From CAZEFK01 sp964511405 (GTDB lineage: Bacteria > Pseudomonadota > Alphaproteobacteria > Elsterales > Elsteraceae), in contig CAZEFK010000020.1 in NCBI GenBank assembly GCA_964511405.1, forward strand, positions 1-47,125: DNA of 47,125 nucleotides, given 5' to 3'. The translations under genes and the position numbers were made by a program. Shown piece by piece: positions 14,914-23,668 of this stretch (the stretch's first letter is position 1; each line of letters starts with the position of its first letter). Below the pieces are notes generated by a model. The model ran no database searches. It was not told where the DNA came from and saw nothing but the letters and a program-made list of their open reading frames with translations.

Positions 14914-17055
14914 TTACGCGGCCTTGGAGTTGCCGGCGATGATCTCGTCGGCGACGTTCTTCGGCACCGGATCGTAGTGCGAGAACTCCATGGTGTAGCT
15001 GGCGCGGCCCGAGGTCATGCCGCGCAGCTGGCCGATATAACCGAACATCTCCGACAGCGGCACGGTCGCCTCGACGGCGATGTTGGTGCCGCGCTCCAGC
15101 TGGCCCAGGATGGTGCCGCGCCGGCGGTTGATGTCGCCGATGACGTCGCCCAGATGGCTCTCGGGCGTCACCACCTCGACCTTCATGATCGGCTCCAGCA
15201 GGATCGGGCTCGCCTTCTTCATGCCCTCACGGAAGCACGCCTTGGCCGCGATCTCGAAGGTCAGGGCGTTCGAGTCGACCTCGTGGTACTTGCCGTCGAC
15301 CAGGCGGGCCTTGAAATCCACGGTCGGATAGCCGGCGAGCACGCCGTCTTCCTTCTGCACCTCCAGGCCCTTCTGCACCGACGGGATGAACTCGCGCGGC
15401 ACCGAGCCGCCGACCACCTCGTCGGCGAACGCGAAGCCCTGGCCGCGCTCCTGCGGCTCGAAGATGATCTTGACCTCGGCGTACTGGCCCGAGCCGCCGG
15501 TCTGCTTCTTGTGGGTGTAGGTGTACTCGACCGGCTTGGTGATGGTCTCGCGGTAGGCGACCTGCGGCTTGCCCACGTTGGCTTCGACGCCGAACTCGGT
15601 GCGCATGCGGTCGAGCGTCACTTCCAGATGCAGCTCGCCCATGCCGCGCAGGATGGTCTGGCCAGTCTCGCGATCGGTCTCGAGCCGGAGCGACGGGTCG
15701 GCGCGCACCATCTTGCCCAGCGCGATCGAGAACTTCTCCTGCTCGGCCTTGGACTTGGACTCGACCGACACGCTGATGACCGGATCCGGGAAGCGCATGC
15801 GCTCCAGGATCACCGGATGGGCGGCGTCGCACAGGGTGTCGCCGGTCTCGGTCTCCGACAGGCTGACGAAGGCCACGATGTCGCCGGCGCGCGCCTCTTC
15901 GACGGCGTTGGCCTCCTTGGCGAACATCTCCACCATGCGGCCGATCTTCTCGCGCTTGCCGCGCGTGGTGTTCATGATCGACATGCCCTTCTGCACCACG
16001 CCCGAATAGACGCGCACGAAGGTCAGCGAGCCGTAGGTATCGTTGAGCACCTTGAAGGCGAGGCCGGAGAACGGCTCGTCGTCCGAGCACTCGCGCTGGC
16101 CGTTGGGATTGCCGTCGGCGTCGACGGTGTTGATGGCGGCGACGTCGGTCGGCGCCGGCAGATAGTCGACGACGGCGTCGAGCAGCTGCTGGACGCCCTT
16201 GTTCTTGTAGGACGAGCCGCACAAAACGGGCGTGAAGGCGCTGACGATCGTGCCCTTGCGGATGCAGCGGCGCAGCACCTCCGGTGCCGGCTCCTCGCCG
16301 GTCTCGAGATAGGCGCCCATGGCCTCGTCATCCTGCTCGAGCGCGGTGTCGACCAGCTCGGTCCGGTATTCCTGGACCCGGTTCAGGATCTCGACGTCTT
16401 CCTGGACGACGATGTTCAGCTTCGAGGCGAGATCGGACGTGACGTCCCAGACCTCCCACTTGGCATCCTTGTCGTCGGAGAACCAGACATAGGCCTTCAT
16501 CTCGACCAGGTCGATCATGCCCCGGAAGTTGTCTTCCGAGCCCAGCGGCAGCTGCAGCACCATGGGGCGCGCGCCGAGCCGGGTCTTGATCATGTCGACG
16601 CAGCGCCGGAAGTTGGCGCCCGAGCGGTCCATCTTGTTGACGTAGCAGAACCGCGGCACGCCGTAATTGTCGGCCAGGCGCCAGTTGGTCTCGGACTGCG
16701 GCTCGACGCCGGCGACGCCGTCGAACACCACGACCGCGCCGTCGAGCACGCGCAGCGAGCGGTTGACCTCGATGGTGAAATCGACGTGGCCCGGGGTGTC
16801 GATGACGTTGATCTTCTTGTCGCGCCAGAAGGCAGACACCGCAGCGCTCTGGATCGTGATCCCGCGCTTCTGCTCCTGCTCGAGATAGTCGGTGGTGGTC
16901 GAGGTCTTCAGATCCTTGGTGTCGTGGATATCGACGATCTGATGCTTGCGCCCCGTATAGTACAGAATCCGCTCGGTGGTCGTGGTCTTGCCGGCGTCGA
17001 CGTGGGCGATGATGCCGATGTTACGCACGTCGGCGAGCGGAATTTGTCGGGGCAT
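14914..17055 (-). CDS. fusA: Elongation factor G (stand-alone copy)
   Basis: A 713-residue translational GTPase that drives ribosome translocation and, with RRF, recycling. G1 is AHVDAGKT (17-24), G3 DTPGHVD, G4 NKMD; domain IV carries HKKQTGGSGQYAEVKI, and the C-terminus has the RRRGTILGQ and PLSEMFGY stretches of domains IV-V. The start is ATG 17055 (MPRQIPLADVRNIGIIAHVD); a longer frame begins at 17082. It is not in a str operon: no rpsL, rpsG or tuf is adjacent. Switch I reads DIHDTKDLKTSTTTDYLEQE, rather unlike the usual EF-G 1 'GEVHEGTATMDWMEQE', so this may be a paralog with a special role rather than the main EF-G. Confidence 0.9.
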   Translation of the reverse strand: MPRQIPLADVRNIGIIAHVDAGKTTTTERILYYTGRKHQIVDIHDTKDLKTSTTTDYLEQEQKRGITIQSAAVSAFWRDKKINVIDTPGHVDFTIEVNRSLRVLDGAVVVFDGVAGVEPQSETNWRLADNYGVPRFCYVNKMDRSGANFRRCVDMIKTRLGARPMVLQLPLGSEDNFRGMIDLVEMKAYVWFSDDKDAKWEVWDVTSDLASKLNIVVQEDVEILNRVQEYRTELVDTALEQDDEAMGAYLETGEEPAPEVLRRCIRKGTIVSAFTPVLCGSSYKNKGVQQLLDAVVDYLPAPTDVAAINTVDADGNPNGQRECSDDEPFSGLAFKVLNDTYGSLTFVRVYSGVVQKGMSIMNTTRGKREKIGRMVEMFAKEANAVEEARAGDIVAFVSLSETETGDTLCDAAHPVILERMRFPDPVISVSVESKSKAEQEKFSIALGKMVRADPSLRLETDRETGQTILRGMGELHLEVTLDRMRTEFGVEANVGKPQVAYRETITKPVEYTYTHKKQTGGSGQYAEVKIIFEPQERGQGFAFADEVVGGSVPREFIPSVQKGLEVQKEDGVLAGYPTVDFKARLVDGKYHEVDSNALTFEIAAKACFREGMKKASPILLEPIMKVEVVTPESHLGDVIGDINRRRGTILGQLERGTNIAVEATVPLSEMFGYIGQLRGMTSGRASYTMEFSHYDPVPKNVADEIIAGNSKAA

Positions 17056-17347
17056 GGTCCTGTCCGTGCTAAACGAAACCAACGAAGGTCGGGATGGCCA
17101 GCCGACAGCGGGCCGGAGCCGGCGTCTTGTGCCGCCGGCCGGCCTGATTTGTCAACCGCGCTATGGAGACAGCCTCGGCTGTCCCGCCTAGATGGCGCCG
17201 GCGGGGCCGAAGGTCAAGACGCCGCAGGGCGGCGCCGAACATTAGGTCAGGACTGCGATTGCCGTCCAGTGCGGCGTTCGCGGCGCCGGCCGGCGGCGCG
17301 CCGTGGCCCGCCGGCCGGCGACACCGCGCCGCATCAGGGTCGGATCG

Positions 17348-18289
17348 TCAGCCCTGGGACAGGCGGTCGATCTCGGCCAGGTCCTCGGCCGTCAGCACCC
17401 AGTCGGCAGCCGTGACGTTCTGGGCGATCTGCTCGGGCCTGGTGGCGCCGGCGATGACGCTGGCGACCGTCGGCCGCGCCGCCAGCCAGCTGAAGGCCAG
17501 CTCGACCAGGTTGTGGCCGCGCTCGGCGGCGAAGCCCGACAGCCGTTCGACCACGCCCCAGTTGGCCTCGGTCAGGTACTGATCGGCCAGGCGCTGGGTG
17601 TTGGCCAGGCGCGTGCCCTCGGGCAGCGGCTCGCCGCGCCGGTACTTGCCGGTCAGCAGGCCGCTGGCCAGCGGGAAATAGGGCAGCAGGCCCAGGCCAT
17701 AGCGCTCCAGCACCGGGATCTGCTCAGTGTCCAGCTTGCGCACGATCAGGCTGTACTCGTCCTGCGCCGAGACGAAGGCGGCGGTGCCGGCCAGGCGGGC
17801 GGTCAGCTGCGCCTCGACCACCTGCCAGGGTGCGTAGTTGGAGCAGCCGACATAGCGCACCTTCCCCTGTGTGATCAGATCGTCGAGAGCGCGCAGGGTC
17901 TCGTCGATCGGGGTCAGGGGATCCGGGCGGTGCACCTGGTAGAGGTCGATCCAGTCGGTCCGAAGCCGCGTCAGGCTCGCTTCGCAGGCGGCCATGATGT
18001 AGCGGCGCGACGCGCCCTTCTTGGTCTCGGCCTCGTCCATGGCCATCCCGAACTTGGTCGCCAGCACGATGTCCTTGCGCCGGTCGCCCAGCACCTGGCC
18101 CAGGCAGTCCTCCGAGCCGCCCTTGTTGCCGTAGATGTCGGCGGTGTCGAACAGGGTGATGCCGGCATCGAGCGCGGCATGGACGACGCGGCGGGTCGCC
18201 TCCAGGTCGATGCGGCCGCCGAAATTGTTGCAGCCGAGGCCGACCAGCGAGACTTGCAGGCCGGAGTTTCCGAGGTTGCGCAGCTTCAC
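17348..18289 (-). CDS. Aldo/keto reductase
   Basis: A 313-residue TIM-barrel NADPH-dependent reductase. The catalytic tetrad is visible: D48 and Y53 in DTADIYG, K79 in ATKFG, H120 in YQVHRPD; the NADPH-binding C-terminal region includes VASVIAGATRPEQI. It follows the Mo-hydroxylase subunit gene by 25 bases on the same strand and may be the last gene of that operon, handling an aldehyde or ketone from the same pathway. The substrate cannot be assigned. Between this gene's stop side and EF-G (17056-17347) lie 292 bases without a recognisable gene, presumably the EF-G promoter region. Confidence 0.9.
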   Translation of the reverse strand: MKLRNLGNSGLQVSLVGLGCNNFGGRIDLEATRRVVHAALDAGITLFDTADIYGNKGGSEDCLGQVLGDRRKDIVLATKFGMAMDEAETKKGASRRYIMAACEASLTRLRTDWIDLYQVHRPDPLTPIDETLRALDDLITQGKVRYVGCSNYAPWQVVEAQLTARLAGTAAFVSAQDEYSLIVRKLDTEQIPVLERYGLGLLPYFPLASGLLTGKYRRGEPLPEGTRLANTQRLADQYLTEANWGVVERLSGFAAERGHNLVELAFSWLAARPTVASVIAGATRPEQIAQNVTAADWVLTAEDLAEIDRLSQG

Positions 18290-18314
18290 GGGACGAGGAT
18301 CCTTCTGGTCTGAG

Positions 18315-20546
18315 TTAGGCCTTGAGCGCCGCCAGGACCCGCTCCGGCGCTATGGGCAGCGCCGGCACCCGCTTGCCGATGGCGTCGAAGACGGCGTTGC
18401 CCAGCGCCGCCGCGGTCGGGCCGTGAGCCGCTTCGCCGACTCCGACCGAGGGCTGGTCGGGGCGGTCGATCAGCGCGACCGTGACCGGCGGCACCAGGTC
18501 GAAGCCGATGATCGGATAGGCCTGGTAGTCGGTGCCGGTCATGATATGCCCGTCATGGGCCGCCGCTTCCAGCAGCGTCTGGCTGGTCGACTGGATGATG
18601 CCGCCCTCGACCTGGTTGAGCACGCCGTCCGGGCTGACGGCCCGGCCCGTATCGACCGCGCCGTGGATGGCGAGGGGCGTGATCTCGCCGGTCCGGGTGT
18701 CGACCTCGACCGTCGCGACCACCGCCACATAGGCCTCGGAGTTCTTGTAGCGCGCAACGCCGAGGCCGGTGCCGCGCAGGGTCGGGGCCGACGGCCGCGG
18801 GCCGGCCGGGCGCGGCGTCCACTGCGCCAGTGCCACCGCCTTGTCCATCACGGCGATGAGCCGCGGGTCGGGGCCGTGCCGCCGGCGGAAGGCGACGGGG
18901 TCAGTCCCGGCCGCCGCCGCCAGATCGTCCATGAAGGATTCCGCGGCGAAGATGTTGGCGTAGGCGCCGAGCGTGCGCAGCGCCGACGTGCGGATCGGCG
19001 GCAACGGGTTGAAGTGCAGCTCCACCCTGTGGGCCGGGATATCGTAGCTGCCGGGCACCGCATTGCGGTCCGCCGCACCGGCCGGCAGGGCGCCGTTGAC
19101 CAGCCGGGGCTGGGGCAGCGGCGACCGGCGGTAGGCGTTGGACAGCAGCGCCGTGCCGTCCGGCTTCCCGGGCCGGCAGTCGTGCGGGAAGCTCCACACC
19201 CGGTGGGTCCAGGCGGCGATGCGCCCGGCGTCGGTCAGCACCGCCTCGAGCTCGATGGCCATGGTCGAGCCGTGCGGCTCCCAGGTCATCTCCTCGTCGT
19301 GGGTCCACAGCACGCGCACCGGCCGGCCCGGCACCGCGGCCGCCAGCAAGGCCGCGTCCAGGGCCACGTCGTCGGCCCCGTTGTGGCCGTAGCAGCCCGA
19401 GCCGGGCATGTGGATGACGTGCACCCGGTCGGCCGGCAGCCCGAACACCGCCATCAGGTCGGCGCGCAGCGGGAACACGCCCTGGGTGTGCGACCAGACC
19501 GTCAGCTTGCCGTCCTGGACCTGGGCGACCGCACAGGAGGCGCCGATCGAGGCGTGCTTCTGGTAGGCGCGCTCGAAGCTGGCCCGCAGCGTCCGGCCCT
19601 GGGCCTGGGCGACGTCGCCCCTGGCCGACACGATCTTGACCTCGTGCGGCGTGGTCCGGAGGTAGTCGAGCGCCGGGCGGCCACCGAACAACGGCACCGG
19701 CAGCTGCCATTGGCTGGCCGCGGCGATCGCGGCCGCGGCGGCGCGGGCCTGCTCCTCGCGCCGCGCGATCACGCCGACGAAGGACCCGTCGACCACCGTC
19801 TTCACGCCGGGATAGCGGTCGGCCGCGCCGAGCTCGGCCTTCAGCAGCCGGGCGCCGTAGGCCGGCGGTCGCGCGATCGCCCCGAACAGCATGCCGGCGA
19901 GGCGGAGGTCGTGGACATAGGCCGCTTCGCCAAACACCTTGGCCGGAATGTCGACGCGCGGCACCGACGTGCCGACCACGGTCTGCATGGTCGGATCCTT
20001 GCGCCGCGCCGCCGGATCGACATCGCGCGCGAAGCTCGCGCGCTGGGCCGCTTCGCCATAGCCCATGCTGCGGCCGTCGGGCGCCGTGATGACACCGGCC
20101 CCGACGACCAGGCGCCCGGCCGGCAGCGACCAGGCCTGGGCGGCGACGCCGACCAGGGTGGCGCGGGCATCGGCGCAGGCCTGGCCCAGCGCCTCGCCGC
20201 CATAGTGGATCGATTGCGAGCCGGCGGTCTGGCCTTCGTTGGGCGTACGCTCGGTATCTCCGGAGACCAGGGTCATCCGCGCCATCGGCAGGTCCAGCTC
20301 CTCGGCGGCGATCTGGAGCAGGGCGGTGCGCACCCCCTGGCCCAGCTCGACCCGGCCGGTGCAGATGGTGGCGGTGCCGTCGGCGGCGATCCGCACCCAG
20401 CCATCGAGGCGCGGGTTGGCCGCGAGCACGCCGGTGAGCCTGGCCGCGGGCCGGGCGTCGTCGGCGAGCGCGAACCGGATCGTCAGGCCGACGCCGGCGG
20501 CCACCATGCCGGCGCCGAAAGCGCGGCGCGACAGGGTCGTGGCCAT
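18315..20546 (-). CDS. Periplasmic Mo-hydroxylase, molybdopterin-binding subunit
   Basis: A 743-residue large subunit of the xanthine-oxidase family, isoquinoline 1-oxidoreductase (IorB)/aldehyde-oxidase branch. The N-terminus has a Tat motif, SRRAFGAG, with a hydrophobic stretch, so it is exported folded. RVELGQGVRTALLQIAAEEL and GEALGQACADARATL are typical, and the catalytic Glu is E705 in GVGEAAHGPTAAALGNA. It lacks FAD; electrons pass through the 2Fe-2S subunit to the cytochrome c, all encoded just upstream. The start is 3 bases after the 2Fe-2S gene stop. The substrate may be an aldehyde or an N-heterocycle. Confidence 0.9.
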   Translation of the reverse strand: MATTLSRRAFGAGMVAAGVGLTIRFALADDARPAARLTGVLAANPRLDGWVRIAADGTATICTGRVELGQGVRTALLQIAAEELDLPMARMTLVSGDTERTPNEGQTAGSQSIHYGGEALGQACADARATLVGVAAQAWSLPAGRLVVGAGVITAPDGRSMGYGEAAQRASFARDVDPAARRKDPTMQTVVGTSVPRVDIPAKVFGEAAYVHDLRLAGMLFGAIARPPAYGARLLKAELGAADRYPGVKTVVDGSFVGVIARREEQARAAAAAIAAASQWQLPVPLFGGRPALDYLRTTPHEVKIVSARGDVAQAQGRTLRASFERAYQKHASIGASCAVAQVQDGKLTVWSHTQGVFPLRADLMAVFGLPADRVHVIHMPGSGCYGHNGADDVALDAALLAAAVPGRPVRVLWTHDEEMTWEPHGSTMAIELEAVLTDAGRIAAWTHRVWSFPHDCRPGKPDGTALLSNAYRRSPLPQPRLVNGALPAGAADRNAVPGSYDIPAHRVELHFNPLPPIRTSALRTLGAYANIFAAESFMDDLAAAAGTDPVAFRRRHGPDPRLIAVMDKAVALAQWTPRPAGPRPSAPTLRGTGLGVARYKNSEAYVAVVATVEVDTRTGEITPLAIHGAVDTGRAVSPDGVLNQVEGGIIQSTSQTLLEAAAHDGHIMTGTDYQAYPIIGFDLVPPVTVALIDRPDQPSVGVGEAAHGPTAAALGNAVFDAIGKRVPALPIAPERVLAALKA

Positions 20547-20549
20547 GGC

Positions 20550-21008
20550 TCAGACTCCCCCGTTGGCGGCGCGCCGGACGGCGCGGATCACGCGGATGTG
20601 CGAGCCGCAGCGGCACAGATTGGCGGTCAGCGCGGCGCGGATCTGGTCGTCGGTGGGCTTGGGCGTCGCCGCCAGCAGCGCCGCGGCCTGCATGATCATG
20701 CCGTTCATGCAGTAGCCGCACTGCATCGCCTGCTCATCGATGAAGGCCTGCTGCAGCGGATGGGGCTGGGCGGGCGTGCCCAAGCCCTCCAGGGTCATCA
20801 CCGGCTTGCCGGCGACGTCCTGGAGCGCCACGCTGCACGAACGGGCCGGCCGGCCGTCGAGATGGACGGTGCAGGCGCCGCACTGGCCCTTGGCGCAGCC
20901 CAGCCGCGGGCCGTTCAGCCCCAGATCATTGCGCAGCACATAGATCAGCGGTGTATCGCCGGGCAGGTCGACCGCGACCGGCCGGCGATTGAGGGTGAAC
21001 GCGACCAT
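20550..21008 (-). CDS. Mo-hydroxylase 2Fe-2S subunit
   Basis: A 152-residue electron-transfer subunit. Residues 1-70 form a plant-type ferredoxin domain with Cys 38, 43, 46 and 58 (GCAKGQCGACTVHLDG), and residues 90-145 the helical 2Fe-2S domain with Cys 97, 100, 132 and 134 (MQCGYCMNG, LCRCGSH). Every ligand is present. There is no signal peptide, so it should leave the cell with the Tat-exported large subunit. It lies between the cytochrome c gene (16 bases) and the Mo subunit. Confidence 0.93.
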   Translation of the reverse strand: MVAFTLNRRPVAVDLPGDTPLIYVLRNDLGLNGPRLGCAKGQCGACTVHLDGRPARSCSVALQDVAGKPVMTLEGLGTPAQPHPLQQAFIDEQAMQCGYCMNGMIMQAAALLAATPKPTDDQIRAALTANLCRCGSHIRVIRAVRRAANGGV

Positions 21009-21023
21009 GGCGGCGGCGCTCCG

Positions 21024-21431
21024 CTATTCGAGCGTGTGCAGGTAGGCGATGACGTCGGCCCGATCCTGGTCCGAGCCCATGGCGCTGAACGGCATCTTGG
21101 TGCCGGGCACCGTGCCGGGCGGATCGGCCAGGTAGGTGCCGAGGGTGGCATCGTCCCACACCAGCGCCGCGCGCCGCATCGCGCGCGAATAGCCATAGCC
21201 GGGCGCTTCGCCGGATTTGCGGTCCACGACCCCGGCCAGCCCCGGCCCGGTGCCGGTCTCGGCGGTGGTGGCGTGGCAGCGGGCGCAGTTGGCCTTGAAC
21301 AGCTCGGCGCCGTGGGCGGCATCGCCGGCGGCGCCGGCGGCCCCCGGCAGCAGGCCGGCGAGGAGGGGGCCCAGCAGGAGGCGGGGCAACGGGGCAACGT
21401 GGGACCGAACGGGGCGGGGCGGAACGGGCAT
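21024..21431 (-). CDS. Class I c-type cytochrome, partner of the Mo-hydroxylase
   Basis: A 135-residue periplasmic cytochrome c. The first ~35 residues form a signal peptide (LLGPLLAGLLPGAAGAAG). The haem site is CARCH (49-53), and M113 in PGTKMPF is the probable axial methionine, as in cytochrome c550/c2-like proteins. It opens the three-gene operon with the 2Fe-2S and Mo subunits, and is the obvious electron acceptor linking substrate oxidation in the periplasm to the respiratory chain. The proline-rich first 18 residues suggest that the start could be a little downstream. Confidence 0.9.
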   Translation of the reverse strand: MPVPPRPVRSHVAPLPRLLLGPLLAGLLPGAAGAAGDAAHGAELFKANCARCHATTAETGTGPGLAGVVDRKSGEAPGYGYSRAMRRAALVWDDATLGTYLADPPGTVPGTKMPFSAMGSDQDRADVIAYLHTLE

Positions 21432-21547
21432 GATCAGCGGGCTCCGGAGCAGGACAGGGGACCGCGCGCCGTAATGCTACGCACCACGGCGCCCGTCTCC
21501 TCCGCCCCCGACCCCGGATTTTCGCAGCCCGGGCGTCCGCGGCCCGG

Positions 21548-21937
21548 TCAGCAGGACGGCGCGCCGCGCCAGGGGTCGTAGGCGTAGCCGCCGGGGCGGT
21601 CCTGGTGCAGCGGCGTGGCGCGGCAGCGCGGATCGAGGGCCGCGGCCCGGTCGCGCTCGAGCTGGCTTTCGGTGATGACCTCGCCGCCGGGCGTGCGCAC
21701 CACCGCCTGGTAACCCGGCGGCACATAGCCGAGCGACGGGTAGTAGCCGCCGGTCGCGGCATAGTTGTTGGGCGGCAGGTAGGTGGGCGACGACCCGTAG
21801 GCCGGCCGCGCCGTGGTGCCGGCATAGGTCGAGGTGTAGCCGGTGGACCCCGAATAGGTCTGGTCGTACCCGGCGCAGGCGCTGAGCAGCCCGACCACGG
21901 CGAGCGCGGCCAGCGTGCGGCGTGGTGATGGCGTCAT
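21548..21937 (-). CDS. Putative lipoprotein, Tyr/Pro/Gly-rich
   Basis: A 129-residue exported protein starting at ATG 21937, chosen because it gives a proper lipoprotein signal: RRTLAALAVVGLLSAC, with the lipobox LSAC. The mature part is rich in Tyr, Thr, Pro and Gly (YTSTYAGTTARPAYGSSPTY), low in charge, and ends with a Cys residue, probably paired with one near DPRCR. No domain is recognised. It sits alone between the cytochrome operon and the methyltransferase gene on the same strand. Probably an outer-membrane or periplasmic structural lipoprotein. Confidence 0.75.
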   Translation of the reverse strand: MTPSPRRTLAALAVVGLLSACAGYDQTYSGSTGYTSTYAGTTARPAYGSSPTYLPPNNYAATGGYYPSLGYVPPGYQAVVRTPGGEVITESQLERDRAAALDPRCRATPLHQDRPGGYAYDPWRGAPSC

Positions 21938-22057
21938 GGCGGCAGTCCTTCGCTTGCTGTGCTGCCGGAACAACGGCGTGCGCGGCGTGTTTGTCTCGCT
22001 TCCGAGGCAGCAGCGAAGGACTGTCACGGCCGGGCGGGAACGATCCGGCGCCGGGCC

Positions 22058-22540
22058 TCACAGCCAGCGGCGGACGCGCCGCTTGTAGTCCCGGTAGGCG
22101 TCGCCGAAGCGCCGATCGAGATAGGCTTCCTCGCGCGCGACCACGCCGTAGCGCAGGGTCAGGGCGAGCGGCACGATCAGGACCAGCAGCCACGGGCTGG
22201 GCGTGACGATGCCGATGCCGGCAGAGACCAGGACCATGCCGACATAGATCGGATTGCGGCTCAGGCCGTGGATCCCGGTCGTCACCAGCGCGCGCACTGG
22301 CTGCGTCGCGGGCACCGGGGTATCGGCGCGGCGGAAGTTTCGGACCGCGGCGGCGAAGATTCCGGCACCAAGCACGATCAGGCCGCCGCCCACGGCCCAC
22401 TGCCACGGGCCGGTCCGCGCCGCCCCCAGCGGGAGCGGCAGCACATGATCCAGCGTCAGCCCGGCGATCAGGCAGATCAGCACCAGTAGCGGCGGCCGCA
22501 CGATCGGGCGGACGGTCTCGCCAGCGTCCATCGTGTTCAC
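22058..22540 (-). CDS. Isoprenylcysteine carboxyl methyltransferase-like membrane protein
   Basis: A 160-residue protein of the ICMT/phospholipid-methyltransferase family, with about four hydrophobic segments and the conserved region TTGIHGLSRNPIYVGMVLV followed by a C-terminal EEAYLDRRFGDAYRDYKRRVRRW, which forms the SAM-binding end. In bacteria these enzymes act on lipids or unknown small molecules. Start is GTG 22540 or ATG 22531. It is divergent from the MarR gene and has a good promoter (22596-22568) overlapped by two MarR-type operators, so it is very probably the target of that repressor. Confidence 0.85.
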   Translation of the reverse strand: MNTMDAGETVRPIVRPPLLVLICLIAGLTLDHVLPLPLGAARTGPWQWAVGGGLIVLGAGIFAAAVRNFRRADTPVPATQPVRALVTTGIHGLSRNPIYVGMVLVSAGIGIVTPSPWLLVLIVPLALTLRYGVVAREEAYLDRRFGDAYRDYKRRVRRWL

Positions 22541-22550
22541 TTTCGGTCAA

Positions 22551-22569
22551 TTGACAACCTAGGTGTCAT
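22551..22569. promoter_or_regulatory. MarR-type operator 1
   Basis: TTGACA-N7-TGTCAT, an inverted repeat with one mismatch, covering the predicted transcription start of the methyltransferase gene. It is 27 bases (centre to centre) from operator 2, which has the same spacer length. Confidence 0.6.
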
Positions 22570-22596
22570 TCTAGATCTTGACATCCAAGGTGTCAA
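22568..22596 (-). promoter_or_regulatory. Minus-strand promoter overlapping MarR-type operator 2
   Basis: On the minus strand TTGACA (22596-22591) and TAGAAT (22573-22568) are separated by exactly 17 bases, a near-consensus sigma-70 promoter for the methyltransferase gene. The -35 box is one half of the perfect inverted repeat TTGACA-N7-TGTCAA (22578-22596), so a dimeric repressor bound here would block the promoter. Confidence 0.65.
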
Positions 22597-22647
22597 ACGG
22601 TGGTGCTGTCGGCGGACACCGAAAGGACGGGCTTGGGGGAGACGGGC

Positions 22648-23142
22648 ATGGGGAGCGCACCACAGGGACCGGCGCGCGCGATCGCCACCAACAAGGGCGA
22701 GGCGATCGCGGATCTCATTCTCGAGGTGGCGCAGCTCTTCTTCCGCGTGCGTGCGGGTGGTCGCAAGCTGGGGCTGATCAGCAACTGGGGCGCCGGCACC
22801 TATGGGTTCCTGCGCAGCCTGGCGCTCATGGGTCCGCTTACCGTGCCGCAGATCGCCGGAATGCGGCCGACCAGCCGCCAACGCATGCAGCGGCTGGCCG
22901 ACGAGCTTGCGGCGGAGGGGCTCGTCGAGTTCATCGACAATCCCCGTCACCGGCGATCCAAGCTGGTCCGGCTCACGCCCATGGGCGCGGCCCGCCATGC
23001 CGAGCTCAGCGCCCGGTTCCTGGCCATGACCGCGACCATGGGCGCCACGTTGACCGAGGCCGACATCCGCCACGCCCTCGCCATCGTCCGGCAGCTCAGC
23101 GACGAGATCCGGCCAGCGGCCATCGCCGCGTCCCGACGCTGA
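22648..23142 (+). CDS. MarR-family transcriptional regulator
   Basis: A 164-residue winged-helix regulator. WGAGTYGFLRSLALMGPLTVPQIAGM leads to the recognition helix region RPTSRQRMQRLADELAAEGL, and the wing is IDNPRHRRSKLVRLTPMG, the classic MarR D-x-R-x-x-R-S-K pattern. Start is set at ATG 22648, with GGGGGAG seven bases before it; the longer frame from GTG 22600 has no ribosome site and begins four bases after an operator. It likely represses itself and the divergent ICMT-like gene. The ligand is unknown. Confidence 0.85.
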   Translation: MGSAPQGPARAIATNKGEAIADLILEVAQLFFRVRAGGRKLGLISNWGAGTYGFLRSLALMGPLTVPQIAGMRPTSRQRMQRLADELAAEGLVEFIDNPRHRRSKLVRLTPMGAARHAELSARFLAMTATMGATLTEADIRHALAIVRQLSDEIRPAAIAASRR

Positions 23143-23299
23143 GCCGACGCGATCCGTGGCACGCCGGGTCTGCGCGGCGCTTCCTCGACATCAGATCTAA
23201 GGCATTCTGCAGACTGATGGCGATTGACCGACGATCAGTGTACGTGCTAATTGCCAGTCGCAATGGTCGCAAAGCGGCCGCGGCCGAGGGGACAGGCGG

Positions 23300-23668
23300 G
23301 TGGCGAACATCCTGGTGGTTGACGACCATCCGGCCGTAGCCGCCGCGATTCTGGCGGTCCTGCGCAAGGCCGGGCACATGGCTGCCGCCGCCCATGACGG
23401 CGGCAGCGCGCTGGCGTTGATTGCCGAGGGGCGGTGGGATCTGGTCGTGACCGACATCGTGATGCCCGGGCTCGACGGCATCGGGCTGCTGGGCGCGCTC
23501 CGGTCGTCGCGCCCGGGCCTGCCGGTGCTGGCGATCTCCGGCGGCACCCGGCTCCCGGCGGCATGCCTGGCGGAATGGATCGGCACGCAGTCGATCCTGT
23601 TGAAGCCGTTCGACAGCGGCGAGCTGCTGGATCGCGTCGACCTGCTGCTCGCGGGGGCGCCGGCCTAG
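23300..23668 (+). CDS. Single-domain response regulator
   Basis: A 122-residue receiver domain with no output domain. Acidic pocket D8/D9, phosphorylated D52 in VVTDIVMPGLDG, S80 in the Thr/Ser position (LAISGG) and K102 in LLKPF are all present, so it should be phosphorylated by a partner kinase that is not in this window. Start is GTG 23300. Its stop overlaps the end of the convergent MFS gene by 4 bases (23665-23668). CheY-like or phosphorelay roles are possible. The 157 bases upstream contain no obvious gene. Confidence 0.88.
   Translation: MANILVVDDHPAVAAAILAVLRKAGHMAAAAHDGGSALALIAEGRWDLVVTDIVMPGLDGIGLLGALRSSRPGLPVLAISGGTRLPAACLAEWIGTQSILLKPFDSGELLDRVDLLLAGAPA

Noticed and set aside
14905..17415. 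Long plus-strand frame antisense to EF-G
   Set aside because: Antisense shadow of a clear EF-G gene; no family match or ribosome site.
18135..21581. Very long open frame on the plus strand opposite the Mo-hydroxylase genes
   Set aside because: Its composition (repeated Gly, Arg, Val, His) is the antisense of well-identified genes; open antisense frames are expected at this GC content.
23156..23173. TGGCAC followed by a GC-type element, resembling a sigma-54 promoter before the response regulator
   Set aside because: The TGC is at the wrong distance from TGGCAC, so it does not fit the -24/-12 pattern.
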